Assembly (NCBI GenBank): GCA_963170165.1
Contig: CAUJGQ010000095.1
Coordinates: 1 to 32,584 of the forward strand
DNA from: Chloroflexota bacterium
GTDB taxonomy: Bacteria > Chloroflexota > Dehalococcoidia > CAUJGQ01
Length of the DNA stretch: 32,584 nt
Direction of reading: 5' to 3'
Shown piece after piece: positions 22,460 through 30,054 of the stretch (position 1 is the first letter of the stretch; the number at the start of each line of letters is the position of its first letter). Below the pieces are notes generated by a model. The model ran no database searches, was not told where the DNA came from, and saw only the letters and a list, made by a program, of their open reading frames with translations. A program made the position numbers and the translations under genes.

Positions 22460-23794
22460 CTAGAAGCGCCGGCCTCGCGCAAACGTCTCGGTGTGCAAGT
22501 CAAAGCCAAACGCCTGCAATCGATCCGCGAAGCGCGGCCGAACGCCGGTCGTCTCGAAGTAGCCCGCAACGGGCCCTGCGCCCATCGAGCCCGTGATCAC
22601 GTAGCGGTAAATGTCCTGTGTGGTGACGGTCGGTCCCTCCATCCCGGCGATTTCGGTGATGTGGGTGACCCGCCGGGCGCCATCAGGCATCCGGGCGATC
22701 TGCACCACCAGATGGATGGCAGAGGCGATCTGCTCGCGGATCGCCGAAATGGGGATGTCATACCCGGCCACCAGCACCATGTTCTCAATGCGTGCCAGCG
22801 CGTCGCGCGGTGAGTTCGCGTGCAGCGTGGACATCGACCCCTCGTGGCCGGTGTTCATCGCCTGCATCATGTCGAACGCCTCACCGCCGCGGACCTCCCC
22901 GACGATGATCCGGTCGGGCCGCATGCGCAGCGCGTTGCGGAACAGGTCGCGCTGTGTCACTTCGCCACGGCCCTCGATGCCGGGGGGGCGCGCCTCTAAC
23001 CGGACCACGTGGCGCTGCCGCAACTGCAGCTCAAGCGGGTCCTCGATGGTGACGATCCGTTCGCCCGCTCCCAGGCAGGCTGAAAGCGCGTTAAGCAGGG
23101 TCGTCTTGCCGGTGCCGGTCCCGCCGGAGATCAACACGTTGATGCGAGCGGTGATGCAGGCGCGCAGGAATGCCACGGTCTCATCGTTAAGTGTGCCAAT
23201 CGTGATCAGATCGTCCAGGCCGTAGCGATCGGTGCGAAACTTGCGGATCGTGAGGATTGGGCTGTCCGGCGCCAGCGGCGGGATGATGACGTTGACGCGC
23301 GATCCATCCGGCAGGCGCGCATCGACCATCGGCGATGCCTCGTCGATGCGCCTCCCCAGCGGTGCCAGGATACGCTCCACGACCCGCATCACATGGGCTG
23401 CATCGCGAAATTGCAGCGGCGACTCGTAGAGACGCCCATCGCGCTCGAAGTACACGAGGTCTGGTGCGTTCACCATGATCTCGGAGATCTGTGGATCCCG
23501 CACCAACGGATCGATTGGCCCGTAGCCAGCGATCTCGTCGACGACCGCGGCGATGATCTCTTCCTTTGTCTCGCCGATGATCTGCGGTGCATCGACCGAC
23601 AGCAGGGCGCGGGCCGCGCTCTCGATTGCCTCGCGCGACTTGCGGCCGCTGCTGTCGCTGATGACGGCCGGGTCAAGCTGGCGGACGAGGCGCTGATGCA
23701 GCCACTGTTGCACCTCCTCCGGCTCTCGCCCGTCAGGCCGTACCCCGGCGGCGATACCGTTGCCCGTGAACTCTGACCGTCGCCACTGGCTCAT
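22460..23794 (-). CDS. tadA: Tad pilus assembly ATPase TadA (CpaF)
   Basis: A 444-residue secretion ATPase of the TadA/CpaF branch, the cytoplasmic hexameric motor that drives Flp pilus assembly. Signatures in order: [14 protein letters not shown] and [18 protein letters not shown] in the N-terminal domain; Walker [16 protein letters not shown] at 223-237; Asp box [12 protein letters not shown] at 248-258; Walker [16 protein letters not shown] at 295-309; and His box [12 protein letters not shown] at 322-333. All catalytic residues are present and the length is normal. ATG at 23794 follows the tadZ stop by 3 bp with GGGGTAGGCA upstream. Confidence 0.95.
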   Translation of the reverse strand: MSQWRRSEFTGNGIAAGVRPDGREPEEVQQWLHQRLVRQLDPAVISDSSGRKSREAIESAARALLSVDAPQIIGETKEEIIAAVVDEIAGYGPIDPLVRDPQISEIMVNAPDLVYFERDGRLYESPLQFRDAAHVMRVVERILAPLGRRIDEASPMVDARLPDGSRVNVIIPPLAPDSPILTIRKFRTDRYGLDDLITIGTLNDETVAFLRACITARINVLISGGTGTGKTTLLNALSACLGAGERIVTIEDPLELQLRQRHVVRLEARPPGIEGRGEVTQRDLFRNALRMRPDRIIVGEVRGGEAFDMMQAMNTGHEGSMSTLHANSPRDALARIENMVLVAGYDIPISAIREQIASAIHLVVQIARMPDGARRVTHITEIAGMEGPTVTTQDIYRYVITGSMGAGPVAGYFETTGVRPRFADRLQAFGFDLHTETFARGRRF

Positions 23795-23797
23795 TGC

Positions 23798-25012
23798 CTA
23801 CCCCACTCGCACCGGCGCCCAGCGCAGAAGCCGTCGTACACTCGCCACTGGCCCGCGTCCGCCGGGACCAGCCATGCCACTGACAGCAGCGGCCAGATCT
23901 CGAAACGTCCCGGCAAAGGCCGATTTCGGCCGGCTGAAGACCAAGCTGTCGCCTACCTGCGCTGCAGACGGCACCCGCCGGTCGTACGGCACTGTCCAGG
24001 CGATTGAGCGGTCCAGCGCCTGTTGCACATCAGCCGGGCGCAGGTCATCGCGGGCGCGCGTCAGATTGAGCACCAGGCGTACCTTGTCCGTTGGGCAGTC
24101 CCAGCGCTGCAGAATCCGCAGCGCCACCTTTGTATCGGAGACGCTGGACAAGTCCATGCTGGTGACCAGCAGCGTCATCGTGGCGCTGCGGACGCATTGC
24201 TCGACCACCGGGTCGAAGACATCCGGCGTGTCAATCACCACGAAGTCATAGGCCTCGCTCAACAGGTCGATGAAGCGTTCCACCCGGTCCGGCGTGACGC
24301 CTCGCCACTCGTCAGGGTCTGCTGGTCCGGTGTACACCTGGACGCCGCTGGCATGTGCGACACCTAGCGCAGCGATGCCGGCACGGTCCATCCGCGCTAC
24401 CGTGCCGATCAACGTGGTAACTGGCTGGGCAGGCGCCAGGTTGAGCATGGTAGCCACGTCACCGAAGTGGGTGTCAGCGTCGACGAGCGCCACCGTGCGC
24501 CCGGTGACCTGGCGCAGCGCGAGCGCGAGGTTGATGGCCACGACGCTCTTGCCAACGCCGCCCTTGGCGCCGCTGACGGCCACCACCGTGCCACGGACAG
24601 CCACGGTGGCATGGCCCGCGCGGCGGAGCTGACGTTGCTCCTCCTGCTCCAGCGCAGCGAAGATGGCGGCGCGCAGATCATCGCCGGCGAGCGGCCGCAC
24701 AAGGTAGTCGCGCACGCCGGCACGGACGGCGCGGCGGACATCAGCGGCGCCATCCATCGTGGAATACGCGATCACCGGGGTTTCCAGCAGCAACCGGGCC
24801 AGACCCTCGATGGTCTCAAGGGCGCGGTTGGGCGGGTCCTCGATGCCGACCAGGACGGCATCAGGCAGCGTCTCGCCGGCGGCCGAGGAGGCGCTGACCC
24901 CGTAGCGTGCCTCACCGGAGACGGTGAAGCCGGCACGCTGGAGCAACTTGCGCAGCTCCACGCGGCTGTCGGCGTTTTCATCCACGATGAGGACGCTCGG
25001 TTGCTTGGCCAC
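23798..25012 (-). CDS. tadZ: TadZ/CpaE pilus-localisation ATPase with pseudo-receiver domain
   Basis: A 404-residue protein with an N-terminal response-regulator-like domain (1-125) and a C-terminal MinD/ParA-type ATPase. The receiver domain keeps VLIVDENADSR and a Lys-free VRPLAGDD end, but the phosphoacceptor position reads AVLVGIEDPP, so the usual Asp is absent. The ATPase has the deviant Walker A SGAKGGVGKSVVAINLA at 147-163, VALVDADTHFGD and FVVIDTPDVFD. TadZ proteins place the pilus machine at a cell site. The GTG start at 25012 has AGGAAGGG upstream. It lies 36 bp after cpaB and 3 bp before tadA. Confidence 0.92.
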   Translation of the reverse strand: MAKQPSVLIVDENADSRVELRKLLQRAGFTVSGEARYGVSASSAAGETLPDAVLVGIEDPPNRALETIEGLARLLLETPVIAYSTMDGAADVRRAVRAGVRDYLVRPLAGDDLRAAIFAALEQEEQRQLRRAGHATVAVRGTVVAVSGAKGGVGKSVVAINLALALRQVTGRTVALVDADTHFGDVATMLNLAPAQPVTTLIGTVARMDRAGIAALGVAHASGVQVYTGPADPDEWRGVTPDRVERFIDLLSEAYDFVVIDTPDVFDPVVEQCVRSATMTLLVTSMDLSSVSDTKVALRILQRWDCPTDKVRLVLNLTRARDDLRPADVQQALDRSIAWTVPYDRRVPSAAQVGDSLVFSRPKSAFAGTFRDLAAAVSGMAGPGGRGPVASVRRLLRWAPVRVG

Positions 25013-25048
25013 GGGCTCATCCCTTCCTGATCGGCGTGTGCCGGTCGC

Positions 25049-25885
25049 CTACCGGCTCACCGGCCCGGGCGAGGGCAGCACTATCGGCTCAGTTACCGGG
25101 GCCAGCGGCCGCTCCTCGCGGTCTCCGAATGGCCGGAGCGCCAGCCGGATCTTGCCTTCGGTCTCAGCCAGGAACAGCAGCTGTGCTTGTGCCGGGTCTA
25201 CCGCCAGCGTCACACTGCGGTAGCGCTCGCGCGTGGCGGCCAGCCGGCCGTTGCCATCGTCACGCGAGCGGCCATCCGGACCGGCCTCGGTCAACTGCGC
25301 TGCGTCGCTGTCAACGGCCAGCACCTCGATGTTCTGCAGTATGGTGAAGGCGCCCTTCGGCTTCAGCTGACCGGCGGCCGGCGTGCCACCGGTCAGCTTC
25401 TCGACTTCGACGCTGACGATCACGTCGACGAAGTCCCCCGGGCGAATGTGACCGCCGCCGCTGATCACCTCACTGGTGGCAATGGCCATTGCCCGTTTGC
25501 CTGGCGGCACGATGTAGGACAACGCCTCGGCGGTGGTAGCCTGGATGACCATCCCCGGGACAACCTGAGCGCCAGCCGCGATTGGATAGCGGGAGCGCAA
25601 CCCCACCACGCGTGCCGTCTCCTGGTATGCGGCCGGCACCGCGGCTGCGGGCTGAACCCGGCGCACTTCGAGCATGTCGCTGGTGATGGTGGTGGCGATA
25701 GGGATATCTCGCCTGGCGACAACCACCGTGGCTGTGGAGGAAGATTGCGCCTCGCGGTCGCGATCGCGGGCGCGCACGTACGCCACCAGCAACACGGCGG
25801 TCGCAGTGCCCATCAGGACGGCTGCCAGCAATACCCAGGTGCTGCCGCGTGAGCGCACCCCTCGCTGCGCTGTGATTCCAGCCAT
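25049..25885 (-). CDS. cpaB: Flp pilus assembly protein CpaB/RcpC
   Basis: A 278-residue protein with a basic N-terminus, one membrane helix at about 15-36 (STWVLLAAVLMGTATAVLLV) and an extracytoplasmic SAF domain (about 53-115: VVVARRDIPIATTITSDML, LRSRYPIAAGAQVVPGM). A RcpC-type C-terminal domain follows, with HIRPGDFVDVIVSVEV and SVTLAVDPAQAQLLFLAETEGKIRLALRP. In diderm bacteria CpaB/RcpC works near the secretin; in monoderm lineages it is thought to act in the cell envelope. ATG at 25885 is chosen for GCGGAGGACGGCC upstream and family homology. The frame running to 25990 would overlap the upstream pilus gene. Confidence 0.9.
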   Translation of the reverse strand: MAGITAQRGVRSRGSTWVLLAAVLMGTATAVLLVAYVRARDRDREAQSSSTATVVVARRDIPIATTITSDMLEVRRVQPAAAVPAAYQETARVVGLRSRYPIAAGAQVVPGMVIQATTAEALSYIVPPGKRAMAIATSEVISGGGHIRPGDFVDVIVSVEVEKLTGGTPAAGQLKPKGAFTILQNIEVLAVDSDAAQLTEAGPDGRSRDDGNGRLAATRERYRSVTLAVDPAQAQLLFLAETEGKIRLALRPFGDREERPLAPVTEPIVLPSPGPVSR

Positions 25886-25904
25886 GGCCGTCCTCCGCTC
25901 TGCC

Positions 25905-27392
25905 CTACTCCGAAAGCCGGATATCGCCGTGGTTGACATCGCCGCTGGGGATGAACACATCGCGGAACTCAACCGGGCCGGTAATGTCAATCTCGTAGGC
26001 CACGATGCGCATGATGATGTTGGAGGTCGGGCCTGCTGGCCCCACGCTCTGCGGGCCGATGAGGATGGTGCTGCCCGGCAGGTAGATGGAGCCGTATGGC
26101 GGGTCCGGTAGCCCCATCGTCACGCCAGACTGGATCCGGGTGGAGGCGCTGCAATTGGGCAAGCCACTGTTCGGCCGCGCCTGGAAGATGACCAGCCCCT
26201 CCCACTCGCCCGAGATGGGGGGCGTGACCCGGAACTGCACCTGGTCGTCAAACGTGATGGCGCCACAGACGCGGCGCGGCGGGTTCTGTGCGCCCGGATT
26301 GCGGGCATTGAAGAACAGCACACCGGAGCCCTCGACGACGGTGCCGGGCGAGACGCGCAGTCCGCCACCTGCCAGGTAGTAGATGCCGGCAGACAGCGTG
26401 ATCGGTGTGGAACTGCCGTTGCCATCCAGGTAGATACCGCCCCAGTACACGCCTCCGGTCAATGCACTTCCCGCGGCCACCGTGCACACCACGGGGTTGC
26501 GCATGGTGGTGTGGATAGCGTTGCCATAGTCGCAGGACGGCATGTCCTGCGGGGTGTTAGGTTGCGGCACCGGTGGCAGTCCGTCCTGGCCGAGTTGGGG
26601 CTCATTCACGCCGCCAAACGGGTCGGCCAGCCAGCCTGGCGCCGCGTTTGGGAAGATTGATGACGAGTTCGACAAGAACGGCTGCTGTCCGGTGCACAGG
26701 TCAATCCAGCGCGCATTGATCACCCCGCCGCCCGCGACGGTCATGGTGCGAAAGTCCCCGCCGGCGCAGTTGGCTGCGCCCACCACGATGCCACCACGCG
26801 GCAGGTTCAGCGTCGCCTGTTCCAGACTGAACGAGTCACGCCCGGTGCTGAGCGAGTGCAACACCGGCATCCCGCCCTCGGCGCGACGGCAGGTGGCGTT
26901 GGCGCTAATGGTCACATTGGCGATACCGAACATCCGCTGCGTGCGCCGAACATTAACGGTGATCTGATCGTTAGCGAGCGCGCCGCCACCTCCGCCCACG
27001 GTGCCGGAGGTGCTGACTGCTGGGGCGGGCTGCGCCAGGCTGCGTCCCTCAATGTGGGTGCTGGTCGCACCGCCGGTGTTGTTGCGGGTGCTCGCTTCAA
27101 CGTATTGTTGTGCGATACCCGCGGGGTTCTGGCCGGGCCTTGTTCCGGGCAGGTCAAGGCAGCCGGCCAGCGCGCCGGCATCCGCTGCCCGCTGTGCGGA
27201 CGTGCGGGAGCTGACGGCAATGGCGCCGTTGACCGCCACTAGCCCCAGGATGAAGAGGAACAGGTAGCCGCACGCGACGAGAACCACCACCTGTCCCTGC
27301 TCACCGCGGGGGCCGTCTGCGTGACCCATACGGACCCGGCGGGCCAGCCGCCCGAGCCACGGGATGCGGCGGAGAAGCACCGATCGGCTCAT
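25905..27392 (-). CDS. TadG-like pseudopilin/adhesin-type surface protein
   Basis: A 495-residue protein with the Tad N-terminal domain: a basic start, RGEQGQVVVLVACGYLFLFI at about 30-49, and GAIAVSSRTSAQRAADAGALAG, the usual segment of TadG-like proteins after the membrane helix. The roughly 400-residue extracytoplasmic part is rich in Gly, Asn, Pro and Thr with short beta-like repeats (GGVYWGGIYLDGNG, ITLSAGIYYLAGGGLRVSPG, VVEGSGVLFFNARNPG) and about eight Cys, suggesting a beta-helix-like, disulfide-bonded fold. ATG at 27392 has GGGGCAGGTGTG upstream; the longer frame to 27548 lies antisense-like inside tadE and lacks homology. It lies 25 bp after tadE and 19 bp before cpaB. A role at the pilus tip or in adhesion is possible but inferred. 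Confidence 0.82.
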   Translation of the reverse strand: MSRSVLLRRIPWLGRLARRVRMGHADGPRGEQGQVVVLVACGYLFLFILGLVAVNGAIAVSSRTSAQRAADAGALAGCLDLPGTRPGQNPAGIAQQYVEASTRNNTGGATSTHIEGRSLAQPAPAVSTSGTVGGGGGALANDQITVNVRRTQRMFGIANVTISANATCRRAEGGMPVLHSLSTGRDSFSLEQATLNLPRGGIVVGAANCAGGDFRTMTVAGGGVINARWIDLCTGQQPFLSNSSSIFPNAAPGWLADPFGGVNEPQLGQDGLPPVPQPNTPQDMPSCDYGNAIHTTMRNPVVCTVAAGSALTGGVYWGGIYLDGNGSSTPITLSAGIYYLAGGGLRVSPGTVVEGSGVLFFNARNPGAQNPPRRVCGAITFDDQVQFRVTPPISGEWEGLVIFQARPNSGLPNCSASTRIQSGVTMGLPDPPYGSIYLPGSTILIGPQSVGPAGPTSNIIMRIVAYEIDITGPVEFRDVFIPSGDVNHGDIRLSE

Positions 27393-27417
27393 CACACCTG
27401 CCCCTACGGTCTCCGGC

Positions 27418-27855
27418 TCACTCCAGGCGCATATGCGTGCGGGCCGACATCGCCATGCTGGTGGAGATCGCGCCCAGCGAGAACTTGGATATGAGTCCCG
27501 CCAGTGGTGTATGGAACTGGTAGGTGTACTGGACCCGCACCTCGACATTGGAGCCCGGTTGTTTCGAGGGCGAGTCGTACGTGACGGTCACCTGGCTGGT
27601 TGTCACACCAGCCTTTACCGCGGTGTCCACCACGCGCTGCTGGACGCTAGCGGTGGACGGACGCGGATAGGTGATGGCTAGCCGCGCGCCTTCGCGTGAA
27701 GCGTTCTCAATGACCATCCACGTCTTTAGCGCCCCTGCCGTCTCCGCGATGAAGAACACCAGGATGAAGATGAACGGCAGAATGAGCACGAACTCGACCG
27801 TGGCCGAGCCATGCTCATATCTGCCGTCGCGTCCCCGCAGGGTGTTCAGCTTCAC
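27418..27855 (-). CDS. tadE: TadE-like pseudopilin
   Basis: A 145-residue protein with a short basic leader and a prepilin-like site: Gly16 followed by SATVEFVLILPFIF, with Glu at +5 and Phe at +6. This resembles the Gly/xxxxE-[YF] processing site of Flp-family pseudopilins. One hydrophobic helix is followed by a region with ENASREGARLAITYP and VTVTYDSPSKQPGSNVEVRV, typical of TadE. The GTG start at 27855 has a very strong GGGGAGGAGG upstream and is preferred over the TTG at 27891. Processing would need a TadV-type peptidase, which is not encoded here. It lies 75 bp downstream of the flp pilin gene. Confidence 0.88.
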   Translation of the reverse strand: MKLNTLRGRDGRYEHGSATVEFVLILPFIFILVFFIAETAGALKTWMVIENASREGARLAITYPRPSTASVQQRVVDTAVKAGVTTSQVTVTYDSPSKQPGSNVEVRVQYTYQFHTPLAGLISKFSLGAISTSMAMSARTHMRLE

Positions 27856-27930
27856 GCCGGCCTCCTCCCCGCCGGCGACCAGCGCGGTCAACGGCAGGGG
27901 ACGCTGCGGTTCCGATACGGCGCCGGCCGC

Positions 27931-28140
27931 TTAGTAGGCCCCGATAAACGTCGTCAAGTTCGTGATGGCGTCATTGATGGCCGTGCCGATGCTGGGCGAG
28001 GCGGCGATCAGCGCCGAAACCACGACGACCACCACGATGCCGGTCACGACGGCGTATTCCACCGAAATCGCGCCGCGTTCACTGACCCGCGCCGCGACGG
28101 CGCGCACCCACGTCTGCAACCAGGACCAGATCGCTGCCAC
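27931..28140 (-). CDS. flp: Flp-family type IVb pilin precursor
   Basis: A 69-residue prepilin. The leader (residues 1-23) ends SERG, and cleavage after Gly23 would leave AISVEYAVVTGIVVVVVVS, with Glu at +5 and Tyr at +6. This matches the Flp processing consensus G/xxxxEY. The mature protein would be 46 residues, mostly one hydrophobic helix with a short tail TNLTTFIGAY, a normal size for Flp pilins. The GTG start at 28140 has GGGAGGACACC upstream. It is the first gene of the presumed pilus operon, with a 75-bp gap to tadE where transcript processing could raise pilin levels. A nested hairpin lies just upstream in its leader. Confidence 0.92.
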   Translation of the reverse strand: MAAIWSWLQTWVRAVAARVSERGAISVEYAVVTGIVVVVVVSALIAASPSIGTAINDAITNLTTFIGAY

Positions 28141-28169
28141 GGTGTCCTCCCGTGCCTGCCCGTGCTTGG

Positions 28170-28207
28170 CTGGCCGGTCTCCCGCGCGCGCGGGCGGCGC
28201 CGGCCAG
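28170..28207 (-). repeat. Nested GC-rich inverted repeat in the flp leader
   Basis: CTGGCCGG (28170-28177) and CCGGCCAG (28200-28207) form a perfect 8-bp stem around a second, 14-bp self-complementary run CCCGCGCGCGCGGG at 28181-28194. The structure ends 29 bases before the flp GTG, just upstream of its ribosome binding site. In the flp transcript it would be a strong hairpin that may stabilise the mRNA or affect translation. Function is inferred; no T-run follows, so termination is unlikely. Confidence 0.5.
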
Positions 28208-28260
28208 TTCCGGGCGGCTACACACGCGACTGAGGATGCCGGACCAGCCGTCAGACGGGA

Positions 28261-28330
28261 ATAAGACGGACATAAGAAAAGTGCATGCGTGTCGAGACGG
28301 TTACGTTTGCACTTACAGATTTCTTATGTG
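28261..28330. promoter_or_regulatory. Head-to-head 11-bp-phased repeats between flp and the VWA gene, candidate operator
   Basis: ATAAG occurs at 28261 and 28272, 11 bp apart. On the other strand the same motif (CTTAT at 28323, CTTAC at 28312) is again 11 bp apart. The inner halves form a perfect 10-bp inverted repeat, ACATAAGAAA (28270-28279) and TTTCTTATGT (28320-28329), with a further arm AGTGCA/TGCACT inside it. This is an AT-rich island in GC-rich DNA between two divergent transcription units. Direct repeats at 11 bp are typical of OmpR/PhoB-family sites. TTGACG at 28335 may be a -35 box for the VWA gene, but its best -10 (TAGTGT, 28361) is 20 bases away. Confidence 0.55.
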
Positions 28331-28381
28331 CCTCTTGACGTTTTCTGCTGCTGCTCGTGCTAGTGTGGCGCGGGTGCTGCT

Positions 28382-29926
28382 ATGTCGAACCTGATCAGAC
28401 GCTGCACGCTCGGTCTGACGCTGCTGGCTGCCTTGGCTGCCCTGTCCAGCCCGGTGCTGGCCCAGCCGCCGCGGCCGGTTACGATCACGCAGGCCGAGGA
28501 TCGAGACGGAGCTGTGACCGCGGTGCTAACGGTGCTTGACGGCGCCGGACGCCTGCAGACGGGTCTACCGCCGAGCGCCTTCCGCTTCTGGGTGGACGGC
28601 GTTGCGGTTACCTCGACCGACGTGCGGTACGCCACCGATCTGCAGGCGGGCCTGTCGCTCGTGCTGGCGATTGACGTTAGCGGCAGCATGGCGGGCGAAC
28701 GGCTGACGGCGGCCAAGCGCGCCGCGATCACCCTGTTGGGCACGTTGAGCCCCGCAGACCGGGTATCGCTGCTCGTCTTTAATCAGGCCGTTGCGTACTT
28801 CGTTGACTACACCGGCGATCACGCTGCGGTTCAGGCCTCTGTCAACAGCTTGGGAGCACAGGGCAACACGTCACTGTACCGCGCTGCAATCGCGGCGGTC
28901 GATAAGGCACTGGCCGGTCCGCTCCCACGGCGGGCGGTGGTGCTGCTGACGGACGGCGAGAATATCGAGCCAGGCGGCACCGTTACGCGAGGGGACGCGC
29001 TCGAGCGGGCACGGCAAACCGGTGTGCCAGTGTACGCCGTTGGTCTCGGCAGCGAAGCCGACCAGCAATTCCTGGATGAGCTCGCAGCGGTCACACGCGG
29101 TGCGGCGCGCAATACCCCACAGCCAAGCGGCCTGGACGCGCTATACCGTTCTCTGGCTGAGGAGTTGCGCGGACAGTACCTCACTCGTGTCGTGCCCGCG
29201 CCGGTAGCACCTGCTCCGGCCCACGTGCTTCGTGTCCGGGTCGCCACCACCGCCGGGGAGTTCGAAGACCAGATTAGCTTCGCCGGCGCGTCGCTCACGC
29301 TGATCGCCACACCTACGCCAACGCCGTCCCCGTCACCATCGCCAGTCGCAACCGCAACAGCGCTGCCGGTGGCGACACCAGCGCCACAGGTAACGGCTGT
29401 GCCGGAACCGGTAGCGGTGGTGGAGTCTGCCGCGGGACGTGGCTGGTGGTTCGCTGCGCTCGGCGCGCTGGGGCTGGCCGCAGCCGTGATGCTGACATGG
29501 TGGGGCTGGCGGCGGCAGGGCGCCCGCCCGCCCGCCGTCGCGACGCTGGAAGGAACGGCACTGCCACCAGTACCGCTGGCGCGGCGGGGGGCGACGCCGG
29601 CGGCAGCGCCGGCGCGGCTGGAGGTTGTCGCCGGGCCGGCCACCGGCACCATGCTGCACGTGGGCGACGAGCCGGTCACGGTGGGGACCGATGACCGCTG
29701 CTCGCTGGTGCTGCCGGCCGAGGGCCTGCAGTTGGAGCGGCGCTATGCCCGGCTGTGGCGGCGGGACGGACGCTACATGCTGCACCGGCTGGAGCCGGAT
29801 CGTACTGGTGCGGGAGAGGCGCCACCGGCGCAGTGGCTGGTACTAGAGGATCACGATGAGTTCTCCATCGGCCCGCATCGCCTCGCCTTCCGCCTGCTGG
29901 AGCCGGAGCCATCTCTTCGTCGGTGA
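28382..29926 (+). CDS. Surface VWA-domain protein with transmembrane helix and cytoplasmic FHA-like domain
   Basis: A 514-residue protein in five parts: signal peptide (1-27, ending VLAQ); a VWA domain with a complete MIDAS, Asp98-x-Ser100-x-Ser102 (AIDVSGSM), Thr163 and Asp191 (LLTDGEN); a Thr-Pro/Ser-Pro linker (about 308-345); a membrane helix (about 354-375) followed by WWGWRRQG; and a C-terminal FHA-like domain (about 412-508, VTVGTDDRCSLVLP to DEFSIGPHRLAFRLLE). The VWA domain should be outside and the FHA-like domain inside. The FHA-like domain lacks the usual Arg of the GR motif and the Ser/His of SxxH. The ATG has no clear ribosome binding site, so leaderless or weak initiation is possible. 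It is divergent from flp. Confidence 0.88.
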   Translation: MSNLIRRCTLGLTLLAALAALSSPVLAQPPRPVTITQAEDRDGAVTAVLTVLDGAGRLQTGLPPSAFRFWVDGVAVTSTDVRYATDLQAGLSLVLAIDVSGSMAGERLTAAKRAAITLLGTLSPADRVSLLVFNQAVAYFVDYTGDHAAVQASVNSLGAQGNTSLYRAAIAAVDKALAGPLPRRAVVLLTDGENIEPGGTVTRGDALERARQTGVPVYAVGLGSEADQQFLDELAAVTRGAARNTPQPSGLDALYRSLAEELRGQYLTRVVPAPVAPAPAHVLRVRVATTAGEFEDQISFAGASLTLIATPTPTPSPSPSPVATATALPVATPAPQVTAVPEPVAVVESAAGRGWWFAALGALGLAAAVMLTWWGWRRQGARPPAVATLEGTALPPVPLARRGATPAAAPARLEVVAGPATGTMLHVGDEPVTVGTDDRCSLVLPAEGLQLERRYARLWRRDGRYMLHRLEPDRTGAGEAPPAQWLVLEDHDEFSIGPHRLAFRLLEPEPSLRR

Positions 29927-30054
29927 GGAATACGCGGCGCCATGATCGCCGTGCGGTTGCGACACCCGCCATTGTGCTACCTCGTGGCAGCAGGCACGCT
30001 TCCGGGTCGGTCGACCGGGTTCCGCCGGCGCCGGGGTGATGGTGGAGGGCGGGT

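Noticed and set aside
28335-28366. TTGACG plus TAGTGT as a standard promoter for the VWA gene
   Set aside because: The spacer is 20 bases, too long for a normal sigma-70 promoter. It is noted within the regulatory region but not called separately.
29300-29420. Short CCNTCN/ACGCCA-like tandem repeats as a mobile or CRISPR-like repeat
   Set aside because: They encode the Thr-Pro/Ser-Pro linker in frame, so the repetition is explained by the protein sequence. No CRISPR array, insertion sequence or transposase was found in the window.
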